64,000 bases of DNA from Misgurnus anguillicaudatus (lineage: Eukaryota > Chordata > Actinopteri > Cypriniformes > Cobitidae): positions 12,019,001 to 12,083,000 of the forward strand of contig NC_073337.2 of the NCBI RefSeq assembly GCF_027580225.2, given 5' to 3'. The notes beneath the pieces were generated by a model. That model worked only from the letters and a program-made list of their open reading frames with translations. It was not told where the DNA came from and did no database searches. Every line of letters begins with the position of its first letter. The first letter of the stretch is position 1. The position numbers and the translations under genes were made by a program. Shown here in pieces: positions 47,989-59,527 of this stretch.

Positions 47989-48574
47989 TAGTACAGCTTA
48001 CAAGTATTGTCTTTGGTTACTGCTACTGTGTGAGCAAGACAATGTCAGCTGCAAGAGTAAAGTCAATCAAGAGATGCAGCAAGTTATGACATCATACTGA
48101 AGAATATCTGGAATGACATGAGGGAGAGTAAATGAGAGATATTTTTGGCTGAACTATTCCATAAGTGAACAGAGTGAATTTTGATTTAAAATTCATGAAC
48201 AGTTACAAGGCAAGCGATTGAAGGAAAAGACAATATCTAGTCAAGCAACAACAGCTGAGGTACTTACTATATAACTAAAATCATATTGTACTTTTGGCGA
48301 CATACTTCGTCTGTCTGCCCTTTCCAAGCCTCCGTAGCTAAACACTTTAGCTCTCTATCGCATGGAACGAGTAAATGCGTTTGAGGACAGGAAATGGAGA
48401 AGTCTCAAAGGTACGCCACAATGTCACCTTACAGCAGCTGCTGTTGTCATCACACTAATGCAGGCACGCTGACCCCCAGACCTCGTGAGTTAATGAGGAA
48501 GGAGGGGGCTCATGCAAGGACGACCCTTACTGCAGCTCTGGGGCCGCACATAAAATGACACAAACAATCTTTAC
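47989..48574. other. Intron next to penultimate exon
   Basis: 48095-48175 resembles a decayed right end of the 'agttcaccc' foldback family ('gagggagagtaaatgagag', 'ggctgaactattcc'). The remainder is probably unique intron. The donor 'gtaaagattg' of the exon lies at its right edge on the minus strand. Confidence 0.45.
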
Positions 48575-48670
48575 CTGGAAATCCTTCTCCTCTAGTATCT
48601 CTTTCCTCCACCGGACCAGGAAGGCGGCACATACATACAAATGGAAATGAGAGAATCCTTCTGGCTCCGC
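48575..48670 (-). CDS. tbc1d22a: TBC1D22-type Rab-GAP, penultimate coding exon
   Basis: A 96-bp exon encodes 32 residues starting AEPEGFSHFHLYVCAAFLVR and ending WRKEILEEKDFQ, the last third of the TBC domain in TBC1D22 proteins. It is bounded by a good acceptor ('ccatttgtag') and donor ('CAG|gtaaagatt'), and both edges are phase 0. The next exon, GLMILLQNLP..., is 27.9 kb away at 20655, and the join ...EEKDFQ/GLMILL... reproduces the family sequence without a gap. In relatives the residues just before are WDTYQ; that exon is not found up to 64000. The exon is too short to stand out as an open reading frame, and was recognised from its translation. Confidence 0.92.
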
Positions 48671-48810
48671 CTACAAATGGAAGAAGAAATTACAATTAGA
48701 GCTGAAACATCTCAAGTACAACTTTGAAGTGGTTTAAGCAATGCAAACTCGATTATAACCAATGCATGTATGTGTGCATTCTTGACATTGCTGGCATTAA
48801 ACAATCAAGC

Positions 48811-48828
48811 TAGATGATGATGATGATG
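48811..48828. repeat. (GAT)n microsatellite
   Basis: Five to six tandem GAT units. Confidence 0.85.
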
Positions 48829-48876
48829 ACCAAACTACTGCGATTTTTTAAAATTATTTTATAAATATATTGTTAT

Positions 48877-49320
48877 CAGTGGCGGCTCGTGACTGCTCTT
48901 CCGAGGGGCGCAAATTCAAAATAAGTGTTCAGAGTGTAATGTGTGTTGCTCGTGTTTTCAAAATATGTTTGTTGCATCATGTGAACCATGTGTATCACAT
49001 GTTTTGTCAAAATAAGTTCCTGCTGCACACGCGTCAAAACAGTTTATGATAAAAGAGACGCTCACGTTCACAAAATACATACAAGACACTCCCTTAACAC
49101 TAAACTCTGATTACGCATGAGATTATATCTTTTATCGTAAACCCTTTAGACACATCTGCAGCAGGCACTTATTTTGACAAGACATGTGATGCACATAGGT
49201 TCATTCGACGCGCCGAACACATATTTGGAAATTACGAACCACACACATGATGGGCTACACACATGTTGTGACGAACTTCGCATCGTTCACACTCGAATAA
49301 TAAGTCTTCGGCCGCCACTG
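48877..49320. mobile_element. Short hAT MITE
   Basis: The ends CAGTGGCGGCTCGTGACT and (inverted) CAGTGGCGGCCGAAGACT are flanked by a perfect 8-bp duplication, attgttat (48869-48876, 49321-49328). A second inverted pair inside, 'caaaataagttcctgctgca' with 'gcagcaggcacttattttg', makes it a partial foldback. No coding frame. The first nine bases match the hAT at 5103. Confidence 0.93.
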
Positions 49321-49328
49321 ATTGTTAT

Positions 49329-50639
49329 CCTACATCATATGCCACAACTTCCAGGTCCAAACGCTCCATCAGATGCTTTAAGCAAACAACAAACTATACT
49401 AATATACACTCATGATGTGCTGTAAAACTACCGAAATTGCGATCCTAAACTTTTATCTCCATACAAAAATCCCAGATGGTCAGAAAGTAATTTATCTAAT
49501 GAATTGTTAAGTCTGGAACTCTGTGAGCTTGGAGAATGTAGTCTACACCGCCAGTTTATTAAAATACAACTTAAAATGTGTGACAGGAATAAGTATAACT
49601 CATAAACGACTGTTGAGACTGTAGTCTAATATCAAGCGAGTCGTGGCTTAGATCCAGAAATGGTATTAAATCAGAAGAAAAAAAAGACCAAATAGTAAAC
49701 TGACTTTCATCATCAGAACTTTAAAAAAAGTAGAAAAAAAATCTAAATTTTAAAAACATTTAATTTGACCTTATAACATATTTTATCTGCTCATTTAAGT
49801 TTCCCGACACATTGTCTGATTGCAGCATAATAAAACAATGGAATTAAAGAGCAGGTCAGAACAAGAAAAGGCTTTGTTTAAAGCCCTAGCGGGGATAATA
49901 ATAGTAACCCTTTTACAAGGCCTTGTGTCTGTTGAATGGGACACGTGTTGGAGCAGTGCATGTAATTCTCCTTCTCAAACACCTTGTACAGCGATAACCC
50001 CTGCTGAACCAAGCCATTCTTCATCTGAATATGACCATATCACAGAAAGGAGTGCAGAGTAGGTTTTTGGACCAATGCCATTTCAATTTGGGCGGGGCCA
50101 CCAAGACCAGCTTGTCAACGGTGCTGAGCACATCTTTATTTTTGGACGAAAGATACAGCGTTTACTGTTTATTACAGCAAGTCTGCTTAAGACATGCATA
50201 GGAAAGAACCAGTAGCCAAATTTATGTCAGCAAATCCTAAAATATTTTTAGATTTTGTCCAGTTTCAGATTTATATTCCTGCAGAAATCAAGTACTATAA
50301 AAACAAAACAATTCAAAGTCAGAAAGAACCAGTCAGATGGTTTCTTAAAGTATATTATGCAAAAGTATATTTATGCATAAGCGAGCGAATCCGCGTAGTT
50401 GAATGGACAGCTTTGCAAAGTATACGTTATTTGACTCGTTAGAGTACATAGACGCACGGTGCATGCACATTGCGACAAACTGTAATACTGCTCCATTTGT
50501 TTTCCTTTGTTATCTGACGACGACACCAACGTAACCGCTAAAATGACTGACATGTCTGTCTCAACGAAAATTGACCTACCGTGAGCCACACAATGTCACA
50601 AGCGGTCTTGGCAAACAGATGAGAGGTTTGATAAGGACA
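49329..50639. other. Intronic DNA, nothing recognised
   Basis: Only short frames without protein-like character, including an 80-codon one at 49820-50062. No transposon ends recognised. Confidence 0.4.
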
Positions 50640-50823
50640 TTGATGCACACACACGAGAGAGTTCGGGCCTTCTCGGGTCCATTCAGCAAAAACACATTCA
50701 GTTTAAATTACGCGATGCCGCTATTATTGTACCCGACCCGTGTCCGGGGCACATGTAAAACTTTTAGACCCGAACCCGATCGGACCTTGAGTTTTCGGAT
50801 CTAAGTGGACCCGTGAAGACGCC
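50640..50823. mobile_element. Solo end of a 'gacccg'-rich MITE
   Basis: The stretch 'gacccgaacccgatcgg' and the end 'gacccgtgaagacgcccta' look like one terminus of a fish DNA transposon. The other end is absent. Confidence 0.4.
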
Positions 50824-50915
50824 CTACTGAGTAGTAATGGATTACATGCAATCTGGATTACGTAATCAGATTCCAAAAATCAAGTACTTGTAGTATGTAG
50901 TTAAATTACTTTTTA

Positions 50916-51510
50916 GGGCTGTTTCACATTTGGTGCGATTGCCTGGTCCGAACCCGAGTTCGATTGCTCCCCCCTCCCCATGCCCCCCATGGACTGTGTT
51001 CACATATTATTTTTGCATCCGAACCGCGATACGCTTGCATCATCAAGCTGCAGCCAGCGCGTTTTCGTGTTGCTTGGCAACCGCTGTAAACGAGAAGACG
51101 AAACGACTGTAGTATGTTTGCGACAGACAGACGCAAGTGCGTTTCTGTATTATTTCTTTGAAAACAAAACCAAAGGTTTAAAAAAATAAGAACAAAAGTC
51201 CAGCAAGCATTCTATGCATTTTGTTGTCAAGGTAAGTGCACGCACACAAACACACACGTCTGTTTTGGTGGGACATTCCATATAATACGTAATTAACAGC
51301 GGTTCACTTCCGATTGCGTTCACATCAGCAGTGAACCGATCTGGAGTTTACATGAACCGGACCCCAGACCACCCTTTTTAAGTGGACTCGAGTACGTTTC
51401 GCGGGTGCGCACCCGAGTTCGGAAGACAGCGTTCACATCATCCAAATGTACCGAACTCTGATGTCAATCGAACCCGGGTGCGCACCAAAAGTGCTAATGT
51501 GAAAATGCCC
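50916..51510. mobile_element. MITE with GGGCTGTTTCACATT ends
   Basis: The left end GGGCTGTTTCACATT and inverted right end GGGCATTTTCACATT are followed inward by 'ccgaacccgagttcgattg' and its inverted partner. The flanks TTA and TTT are compatible with a decayed 3-bp duplication. Frames on both strands at 50924-51189 have no protein-like character. Confidence 0.7.
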
Positions 51511-52399
51511 TTTTTGTTACAGATTCCTTTCTTATTTTTTTCTACTTTTAAAAATCTTTTCATAAGCTTACAAAAGGTTTTATAAGATGACTGATACGCA
51601 GGGGCGAGCCTAATGTGTTTTTATATGTTTATTCTATTGTCCAAGAACGGTGTTAATCTTCATACACTATATACAGTATAGCATTGTAAAGGTCAATCAA
51701 TTAGAGTAATAAATATGAGAAGTTTTAATATATTCTCCATTGTTTACATTAGATTTTATATAGAAGAACATGGTGTTACTGTGGTGATCTGAATCTTATG
51801 CATAAAATAAGCCCACACACACGATTTGTATTTCACAAGCAGGTGATAAGGTTAGACTTTTTAACAACCTTGTGGTTAAGTTTACCTCACACATCTGTAA
51901 TATTCTGTCATCAGCATATATTAGCAAAACATTATAAATGTGCCTGCAATATTTATGAACTTGTATTAGACGCAAAACTGTATTGTTTGAGGCAGATCAT
52001 TGCTTTCTGTATTGCCCATCACTGCATAAATTCAGCGGTTGTTTACACTGATGTCTGACTACAGAAAAGATGTCCAGTTTGCAGTGACTTTTGTGATCAT
52101 TTCAAAACAATTGTCAATACCTATACGGTATCTATTCTGCTTTTAACAAACTTAGAGTGTGTTTTATACATTTTTTAAATATTACACAACAACAATGTTA
52201 ATGTATAACAGACACAGGTAATTGAATCTATTCATGATCATTAAAACGTCAAGTGGTGATTTGATCATATGACCCTTTTTTTGGAATTTTGCTTTTTTTA
52301 TTTACTTTATTTTATGTATTTTTAAATGATTTGTGTGCATTCCAGGAAAATTTTCTTCTAAAAAATATAAACTTACAAATATATGTGAGACCATCTGCT
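51511..52399. other. Intronic DNA, nothing recognised
   Basis: AT-rich sequence with no recognised repeat end or coding region. Confidence 0.35.
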
Positions 52400-52429
52400 T
52401 TCAAACAAACAATAAACAAACAAATCTAT

Positions 52430-52743
52430 CTTTATTTTTTCTTTGCTTATAAACTCTTAAATATGGTTATTTTTCTTAAACAAAATTTTTTTAAGCAAAA
52501 AGCTGAAATAACTTTGAAGAAACTTTGTAAGAGATCAGATTCAGAACAATTATTAAAACATGCACAGAGTTTAAAATTAGTAAATATTTTTTTGCTTCAG
52601 TTTTTTTATAAATTGGGTAAGTGGGCATCTAGTGGATAATGGCGGTATTACAGATTACCACATAAACTCATCAGGAACACATTTTTTTCATGCAAATTTT
52701 TTCTCTTAATTGACGAGATAATTCGCCAATGGTGGGGAAAGAG
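52430..52743 (+). mobile_element. Truncated TTAA-type MITE
   Basis: 'agcaaaaagctgaaataact', 'gatcagattcagaacaatt' and the end 'ggtggggaaagag' before TTAA (52744-52747) match the right half of 59528-59952. The left end is not clear. Confidence 0.6.
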
Positions 52744-52902
52744 TTAAGATTGAAATATATTTACTTGCTCTTAGTATTTCAAAATAATAAAATATTATCC
52801 TACTTAAATATATGTGACATTAAATAAACATAGTTTAAATAATCAAATTGCAATCAAAAACTACTCTGATTACGTTTTACAAAATGTGTAATCTAAGATA
52901 TT

Positions 52903-54143
52903 GGGCTCTATCTTACACCCGGCGCAATGTAGTGCAAAGTGCGACGCAAGTGTCTTTTGCTAGTTTCCACCCTGCGCAATTATAATTTTCACGTTTAGCG
53001 CAACGTTCTTTAAATAGCAAATACATTTGCGCCCCTTTTGCGCCCATGGGCATTCTGGTCTGAAAACGAGGTGTGTTCAGGCACATTGTTGGCGCGTTGC
53101 TATTTTGAGGCAACTAAAATAGACTACGCCATTGACCAACAAAAACCTGGTCTAAAGTCTAAAGTCGATGGCGCAATATTTTTTTTTTGTTATTTAAAGA
53201 GCGCATTAGTAATATGCGCCTATAAACGGGATGACAACGCGGGTTTGCTTATCACATACATGGATGCGCAGCAGCACAAAAACGTTTTTAAATATGAAAG
53301 ATTAAAAGATTGAATGTAAAATATTATTATTGAATCTCTTGGACATAAAAGAGGAATAATTATGAGACGTTAGAAGGCGCAAAGAGCTGCTTCACCTGCA
53401 GCCTGGTAAGTAAATAAATGCTTTGCTTTAAACAAGTGCATCTATTTTTAAAAGTTTTTATTTAAATGCTACCTCACGGATTTATTGTATATGATGACTC
53501 TGTACCTGTGGATATGGTGAGATGAGAAACATTTTTATGTAATGCTTAAAAAAAAACTTGTGACGCTCTCCAAATGCTGAAACGTGCGGAGAGCCGTTTG
53601 TAAATTCTTTATCTCCTGTTTGTTACAAATAAAGTATTTTTAGAGTAAAAAACATTTTCTTACATACTTGTAAATTATTTTTTGATGATATTGGATAGCC
53701 ATACATTTAAAGCAATTAAAAGCCTGATTTTTTACTTCCATAACTAAAAGAAAACGGGTTTTAAAGGTGTTAATAAAAAAATAATTTCAATACAAGTGAA
53801 AAACAACAAAAAATTTTAACATTATTCTTAAACTGGTGGTCTTCTTTCTCCGCTTAGTTCTCAGTTTACAAAGTCCGTCATCTAAATAGGAATTAGACAT
53901 AGCGCCAGCGCAACAGGCTTTAAAAGGGGATGAGAGCGGAGACTCTCATTGGTTTATTGTACGTTACACCCAAAATACTCCCATTACTCATTAAAAAAAT
54001 AGGACCAACCCTTTTCGACCATGCGCTCGGCGCATAAACCATTTTTCCCGTCGTTAAATTAGCAAAAAAGGATTCGGACACGCCCATTTAGTCGTTTCGC
54101 TGTGCGCTTTAGACAAAGCGCTTAGATCGTTAAAATAGGGCCC
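52903..54143. mobile_element. Harbinger-like MITE with GGGCYCTAT ends
   Basis: The left end GGGCTCTATCTTACACCC and inverted right end GGGCCCTATTTTAACGATC are flanked by ATT on both sides (52900-52902, 54144-54146). Both ends carry many 'gcgc' motifs (cggcgcaatg, aagcgctta). It resembles a very abundant zebrafish family that I recall as Harbinger-derived. No transposase frame. Confidence 0.75.
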
Positions 54144-54146
54144 ATT

Positions 54147-55625
54147 AGGTTACTGACTACAAATTTTGCCATGTACTTTCTAATCAGTAACTGATAACAA
54201 TTCCCAAGTAATCTTCACAGCTCTGCCTACATACTACATACTCCTGTACAGGCATGCACGATCTGAGCATATAAAGTTTGCGCAGTTACAAAAATCTGAC
54301 GGTGCGAATACAGTACTTGCATACAATTCTAATGAAGAAAATAAAAAGTGAAGTACACCCAGGCCTTAAGTGGGTGGCTCTCGGCCACAACAAGCTGCAA
54401 TGTGTACCAGACCTTACACTGATGGTAAACTGTCTTACGCAAAACACCAGAGAAGGCAATGTAGTGCAACCACTCCAGCTGGAGGTGAAATGAGCTCCAC
54501 ATGCACAGGAGGAAAGATTATCTGCAATGCCAGCCACGGACAGAGGGTCCTAATGAAAATCAATGGGTGCATTTCTTCCAGCAATAAACAGGAAGGACAG
54601 GTCTCCCCTTCAAGGGTAAATGTGTGCAATGAAAATCTTCCTAACTGTACGGTGGGTTAGAACATCCATACACAAACAGGCGTGCGCAGACCCAAGGTGG
54701 CAAGAGGAAGTTTCCAGACTGCAGACATTACATCCAGCCCAATTACCCTGCAGTCACTCCGAGTCACCTTCTCGTCAAAGTGACCACACAAGCGTGAAAT
54801 GCAACTAATTAGACACTCAATAGACAGGGCCAGGTTGCAAGGGCATCTGCATATGCTCAGCTGTGTGGGGATAAAATCTGTCCCTACAATGCACAGCTAT
54901 GGATGTCTTCAACATATTTATAAGTGAAAGTGTGTGTGCGAATCCTCCTATATGTCATGCACCAGCAATCCAATCCAGTTAATTAAAAGAATTAATCTTG
55001 GCTTAAAGAATAATAAAACATACACCAGGTAAGTTAATAATTAAATTGCATAGAGCTGGCACACTTTCACCATAACGTGAATCAATGTAGAAGATACATA
55101 AAACACTTTTTAATTCTTATATATTTGTTGCTGACATGTTTTTCTGACCTGCGGTCTACTGAAGGCTGAGTTCATATTTAGATGGGCCACAGCTTCTTCT
55201 TCATTGATCATTTTAATTATTTGGTCTGTCCCTCCCTACATCGCTGCCTTTGGGGATAGGGGGTTGATGGGTTGATGATGAGTCTTAATTAATGGGGACA
55301 ATGGGGGATAAGACACAGTGGGCCATTCTGGAACGTTCTGATGCAAGACCTGGTGGCACGCATCACGTGATTTTTGAAATGAGGACAAACCCATTACAAC
55401 ACGCTGAGTTACAGCAAAAGCAATTAGGATGAAGTAACCTTCATTCATGCATAGACACGTCAAAAAATCACCTTCACAGGATATTCTGGTGCTTACATTT
55501 ACATTTGTGCATTTGCCAGATGCTTTTATTTAAAGTGCAGTTCTAGCTATACAATTTCTTAGTATGTGTGATCAAACCAATGCACCGTTAACGCGATGCT
55601 CAACCATTTGAACACCTTAGATAAA
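54147..55625. other. Intronic DNA, apparently unique
   Basis: 54360-54810 is GC-richer with overlapping frames on both strands, none of which resembles a known protein. 55500-55550 is a copy of the short fish repeat also seen at 33605-33670. No transposon ends elsewhere. Confidence 0.4.
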
Positions 55626-56822
55626 CACTCACCTAAAGGATTATTAGGAACACCTGTTCAATTTCTCATTAATGCAATTATCTAATCAACCAATCAAATG
55701 GCAGTTGCTACAATGCATTTAGGGGTGTGGTCCCGGTCAAGACAATCTCCTGAACTCCAAACTGAATGTCAGAATGAGAAAAAAAGGTGATTTAAGCAAT
55801 TTTGAGCGTGGCATGGTTGTTGGTGCCAGACGTGCTGGTCTGAGTATTTCACAATCTGCTCAGCTCCTGGGATTTTCATGCACAACCATTTCTAGGGTTT
55901 ACAAAGTGTGAAAAGGAAAAGAATGTGGCGGTCCTTTGGGCAAAAATGGCTTGTTGATGCTAGAGGTCAGAGGAGAATGGGCCGACTGATTCAAGCTGAT
56001 AGAAGAGCAACTTTTACTAAAATAACTACTTGTTACAACTGAGGTATGCAGCAAAGCACTTGTGAAGCCACAACACGCACAATCTTGAGGCGGATGGGCT
56101 ACAACAGCAGAAGACCCCACCGGGTACCAATCATCTCCACTACAAATAGGAAAAAGAGGCTACAATTTGCACAAGCTCACCAAAATTGGACAGTTGAAGA
56201 CTGGAAACATTTTGCCTGTTCTGATGAGTCTCGATTTCTGTTGAGACATTCAGATAGTAGAGTCAGAATTTGGCGTAAACAGAATGAGAACATGGATCCA
56301 TCATGCCTTGTTACCACTGTGCAGGCTGGTGGTGGTGATGTAATGGTGTGGGGGATGTTTTCTTGGAACACTTTAGGCCACTTGGTGCCAACTGGGCATC
56401 GTTTAAATGCCACGGCCTACCTGAGCATTGTTTCTGACCATGTCCATCCCTTTATGACCACCATGTACCCATCCTCTAATGGCTACTAGGATAATGCACC
56501 ATGTCACAAATCTCGAATCATTTCAAATTGGTTTCTTGAACATGACAATGAGTTCACTGTACTAAAATGGCCCCCACAATCACCAAATCTCAACCCAATA
56601 GAGCATCTTTGGGATGTGAAGGAATGGGAGCTTTGTGCCCTGGATGTGCATCTCACAAATCTCCGTCAACCGCAAGATGCTATCCTATCAATATGGGCCA
56701 ACATTTCTAAAGAATGCTATCAGCACCTTGTTTAATCAATGCCATGTAGAATTAAGGCATTTCTGAAGGCGAAAGGGGGTCAAACACAGTATCAGTATGG
56801 TGTTCATAATAATCCTTTAGGA
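55626..56822 (+). mobile_element. Tc1-like element (DD36E), nearly full length
   Basis: The left end CACTCACCTAAAGGATTATT is intact. The right end reads 'aataatcctttagg' and then diverges, so about 8 bp of the right inverted repeat are lost, and no TA duplication remains. The element carries one transposase gene in the plus direction with several lesions. It shows what the deleted copy at 34599-35142 lost. Confidence 0.9.
55774..56735 (+). pseudogene. DD36E Tc1-like transposase pseudogene
   Basis: The start ATG at 55774 opens a helix-turn-helix region, MRKKGDLSNFERGMVVGARR, that runs to a TGA at codon 46 (55909). At least one frameshift follows. A 147-codon open stretch (56046-56489) contains RRMGYNSRRPHRVP and FACSDESRF with the first catalytic Asp. 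It ends at TAG where a 6-bp deletion relative to the other copy removes part of FQQ in GYFQQDN. Further on, the same frame reads through DNAPCHK and NLNPIEHLW. The gene cannot make an active transposase. Family members cut and paste by the DDE mechanism. Confidence 0.9.
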
Positions 56823-58620
56823 CAATCTTTATATAGATGCGTTCAACACTACAATTGTGTATCAGGAAAAAATTGTGATGTAACCTATAGCAAACACCAC
56901 TAATTGCATTACAAATTAAACTGCAAACCACTCTTGACAACCCTGCTCATAGCAGCATGAGCCATTCAATGACACTGTCACATTTATAAAAACTGCAATC
57001 AAATGTATACATTTTTAATCAGTATGTGTGTATTTGAACCCATGACATTTGCACATCTAACGTAATAGTTCACCAGCCGAGCTACAGAAACAAGATATTT
57101 ATAGACTTCTATATTTTATGTTATGTTAGCTTACAGCCAGGGTGCAGATCTGAGGAACATCATCACAGTATGCAGCAATGTGGTTGCCAAAGTGTTTTTG
57201 GCAGATGTCTGTAGTTCACTGGTTGGTGAAAAGTCATTTTTTTCCATCTATCACAAGGCCAGTTTGTTATAGACTCAGTTCTGCGGAGTTCTAATATTAA
57301 ACATTTTCCTCGCTCATGCCAACACGCTCTCAATTTACCAACAAGTCCGCTAAGATGGAGTAGATCTGACATCGAACAGCACACACACTATTCATATCTA
57401 CCCATACTTCAGCCCCGAGCAAGAGGACAGAGAGCGAGCAGATGAAATGGAGTGAGCCTCCCTGAGTTATGTTCAGGGTGATGATTGCCTATTGGTGTAA
57501 CCTACCGGCCTTAATCAGAGCGGCAGGGAAGATGACCGTCTGAGGGTATCAAGCTGTGACACGCTCCCTGCTACTGTGCTTTATTACTTTATTAAACCGC
57601 TCTCTACCTGCAAGATGTGAGACTCCTGCTGTCAGTACGGGGGGAAAAAAATTGCCCACTGTCTGGGTGCGCGTGTGCAGTCAAATGTCAAAGTGAGAAT
57701 TCACTCTATACTTTGGGGTTTTTTGTTTATCTTACAGCAGATGGCAATAAAACACCTACATGGCAACAAATGTGCCACTCACAACATGATAAATCATACA
57801 TGTGTCAAGCTGAAAAATCAGAATGGCGGGGTTAAAAGATTTAAGGCAGTAATTGTAGTTTATTTTGCATTACACCCGTTCAAAGGGGCAATTGTCAATG
57901 GTGTCATGTTCAAGCTATCCTCAATTTCTGCTTTTGCTGGAATATGTTTGTTTGACTTTATGTGGCACTGCATAGACATATCGGCCAATGACATCAAAGT
58001 ATTGCAAAAGTGATTTGACGCAGTACTCTCATGACACTTTATTGTCATACCCCATTCAATCTGTGCCGTGCCGCATGCAGAAGTATGTGGAAGTAATAGA
58101 GTCTAGCACCCCACTTTCATGTGGCTTATATCAAGACACACTATGAGGCTTACACCATCTCCTATGTAACTACTGTATACACTAGGTGTGGGCGGCATAA
58201 CCAAAAATCTTTTTCATGGAATGATTCTTTATATTTTACGGTAACATTTTATTTAACAGTATTTATGCTTTTCAGCTTTAGGTTTATATTGTTTTTGGCA
58301 CATACACATTTGCTACTCACTAATTAGCTTTTAACTAAATGCTTACCACAGTTTTAAAAATATAATAAGTTTAAGTTAGTGATAAAGTGAAAAAGCAGAA
58401 CACAAGTTTTGTCTTGGCTTGCTTAAAGTTCAGAAAACTTTACAACTATTAACAGCGTTATGTAAGGGAAGTCCTTTGTTTTGTGGCACGAGAGACCTCT
58501 GTATGCGAGAGACTAAGCTGCACAGAGCAAGTGAGCGAGAGACCCACGGTGAATATTATGAATATTAATAATCAAACATGGATGAGTAGAGACTAATTAG
58601 ACATTTAAAAGTAGAAATAT
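56823..58620. other. Intronic DNA, mostly unrecognised
   Basis: No gene. 58185-58250, with 'gtgtgggcggcataaccaaa', may be a solo end of a hAT-like element. The block 57400-57640 is unique-looking with no open frame. Confidence 0.35.
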
Positions 58621-58621
58621 A

Positions 58622-58770
58622 CACAGTACTGTGCAAAAGTCTTAGGCCACCGTGCCAGAATTAGATTTGTTGTTTTTGCAATGTTATAGTGATCATATAT
58701 AATTATTTCTCAGTCTCTTTAATAGAATACATCCAGAAATCTGTATACAGTATTAAAAACTGTATAAAAT
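58622..58770. mobile_element. Solo end of a Tc1-like element
   Basis: 'cagtactgtgcaaaagtctt' is the terminal sequence of a Tc1-like family common in fish. It is followed by 'aatacatccagaaatctgta'. The transposase and opposite end are missing. Confidence 0.65.
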
Positions 58771-59179
58771 GGAAACTGATGTATCAAGTTTTTAGAGTAA
58801 ACTTCCTTTCCACTTGAGCAATAGCAGGAAACTTGCAGGATCTCTTAAACATAAATAAAATTAAATCCTAGTTTCTTATTTTAAAAACAGCAGAAAAAAC
58901 TGTTCTGATTGGCTGTGTTTTGTGATTGATTCCATTGCGTCATGTCCCTTTTTCGCGTTTAGTATGGATAGTTGAATTGCCAATCGCTAGAATCTTATCA
59001 TGTTGCTTCTAGTTAAAACAAAGTGTTACATTAAAATGTATCTGTTATAAAACTTTATTTTAATACATCATCCATGAACATGATTTGTTATTCCTCATCG
59101 ATTTCTGTCATCACTGAAGGTAAAACTTTTAGTGACCTCTAGCAGCGAAAATTACATATTGTGCCTTTAAGGAAAACAA
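58771..59179. mobile_element. Probable TTAA-type MITE fragment
   Basis: The right end '...attacatattgtgccttTAA' is the inverse of the 'AAAGGAACAGTATGTAG' start at 28901. Only this end is clear. Confidence 0.45.
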
Positions 59180-59382
59180 CACTGTAAAAAATTTCTGTAG
59201 AAATTACAGTGTTTCTGGGTATTACTGGCAACTAGCTGCCAGTAACTTACTGTAATTTTACATGTATGTTATTTACTAGCAAGTTTGTCCAAAGTTAAAT
59301 AAACATGAAACATTTTCAGTCTTTATCTTCTACAGTAAGTTACTGGCAACCAGCTGCATAATTACAGCTAATTTTTACAGTG
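59180..59382. mobile_element. Short palindromic CACTG-ended MITE
   Basis: The left end CACTGTAAAAAATTTCTGTA and right end 'cagctaatttttacagtg' are inverted. 'aactagctgccagtaac' and 'ttactggcaaccagctgc' pair further in. 'aa' flanks both sides. It is an internally deleted version of 3348-3766 and 8855-9294. Confidence 0.75.
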
Positions 59383-59527
59383 AAGGTATTTATTTGTATG
59401 TTTTACTTTTTTAACACCCTACTGTATGTGAATATACAGCAAAGAAATGTTTAATTTGAGCGTTTGTGTGTTTATAAGATAACACACAAAGCAAAAAAAT
59501 CTAGAAAAAAATCGAGTTTATTATTAA

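Larger units (their letters stand above)
20656..48574 (-). other. tbc1d22a: Last intron of tbc1d22a (27.9 kb)
   Basis: The intron runs from the donor 'CAG|gtaaagatt' after 48575 to the acceptor 'cttcgcag' before 20655, read on the minus strand, and is phase 0. Much of it is transposon DNA. No additional exon was recognised within it. Confidence 0.85.
50824..54215. repeat. Possible older element split by later insertions
   Basis: 50828-50910 ('aatggattacatgcaatctg', 'gattacgtaatcagattcc') and 54147-54215 ('gtactttctaatcagtaact') look like the inverted ends of one family. Between them are two younger MITEs (50916-51510, 52903-54143) and a TTAA-type fragment. Whether all intervening sequence belongs to one element is uncertain. 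Confidence 0.35.

Noticed and set aside
49925..49960. Plus-strand VEWDTCW, resembling the WDTYQ of TBC domains
   Set aside because: It is on the wrong strand for the gene and not followed by a suitable donor in frame; chance similarity.
52289..52639. 116-codon plus-strand frame rich in Phe, Leu and Lys
   Set aside because: AT-rich composition explains it, and its right half is part of a TTAA-type MITE.
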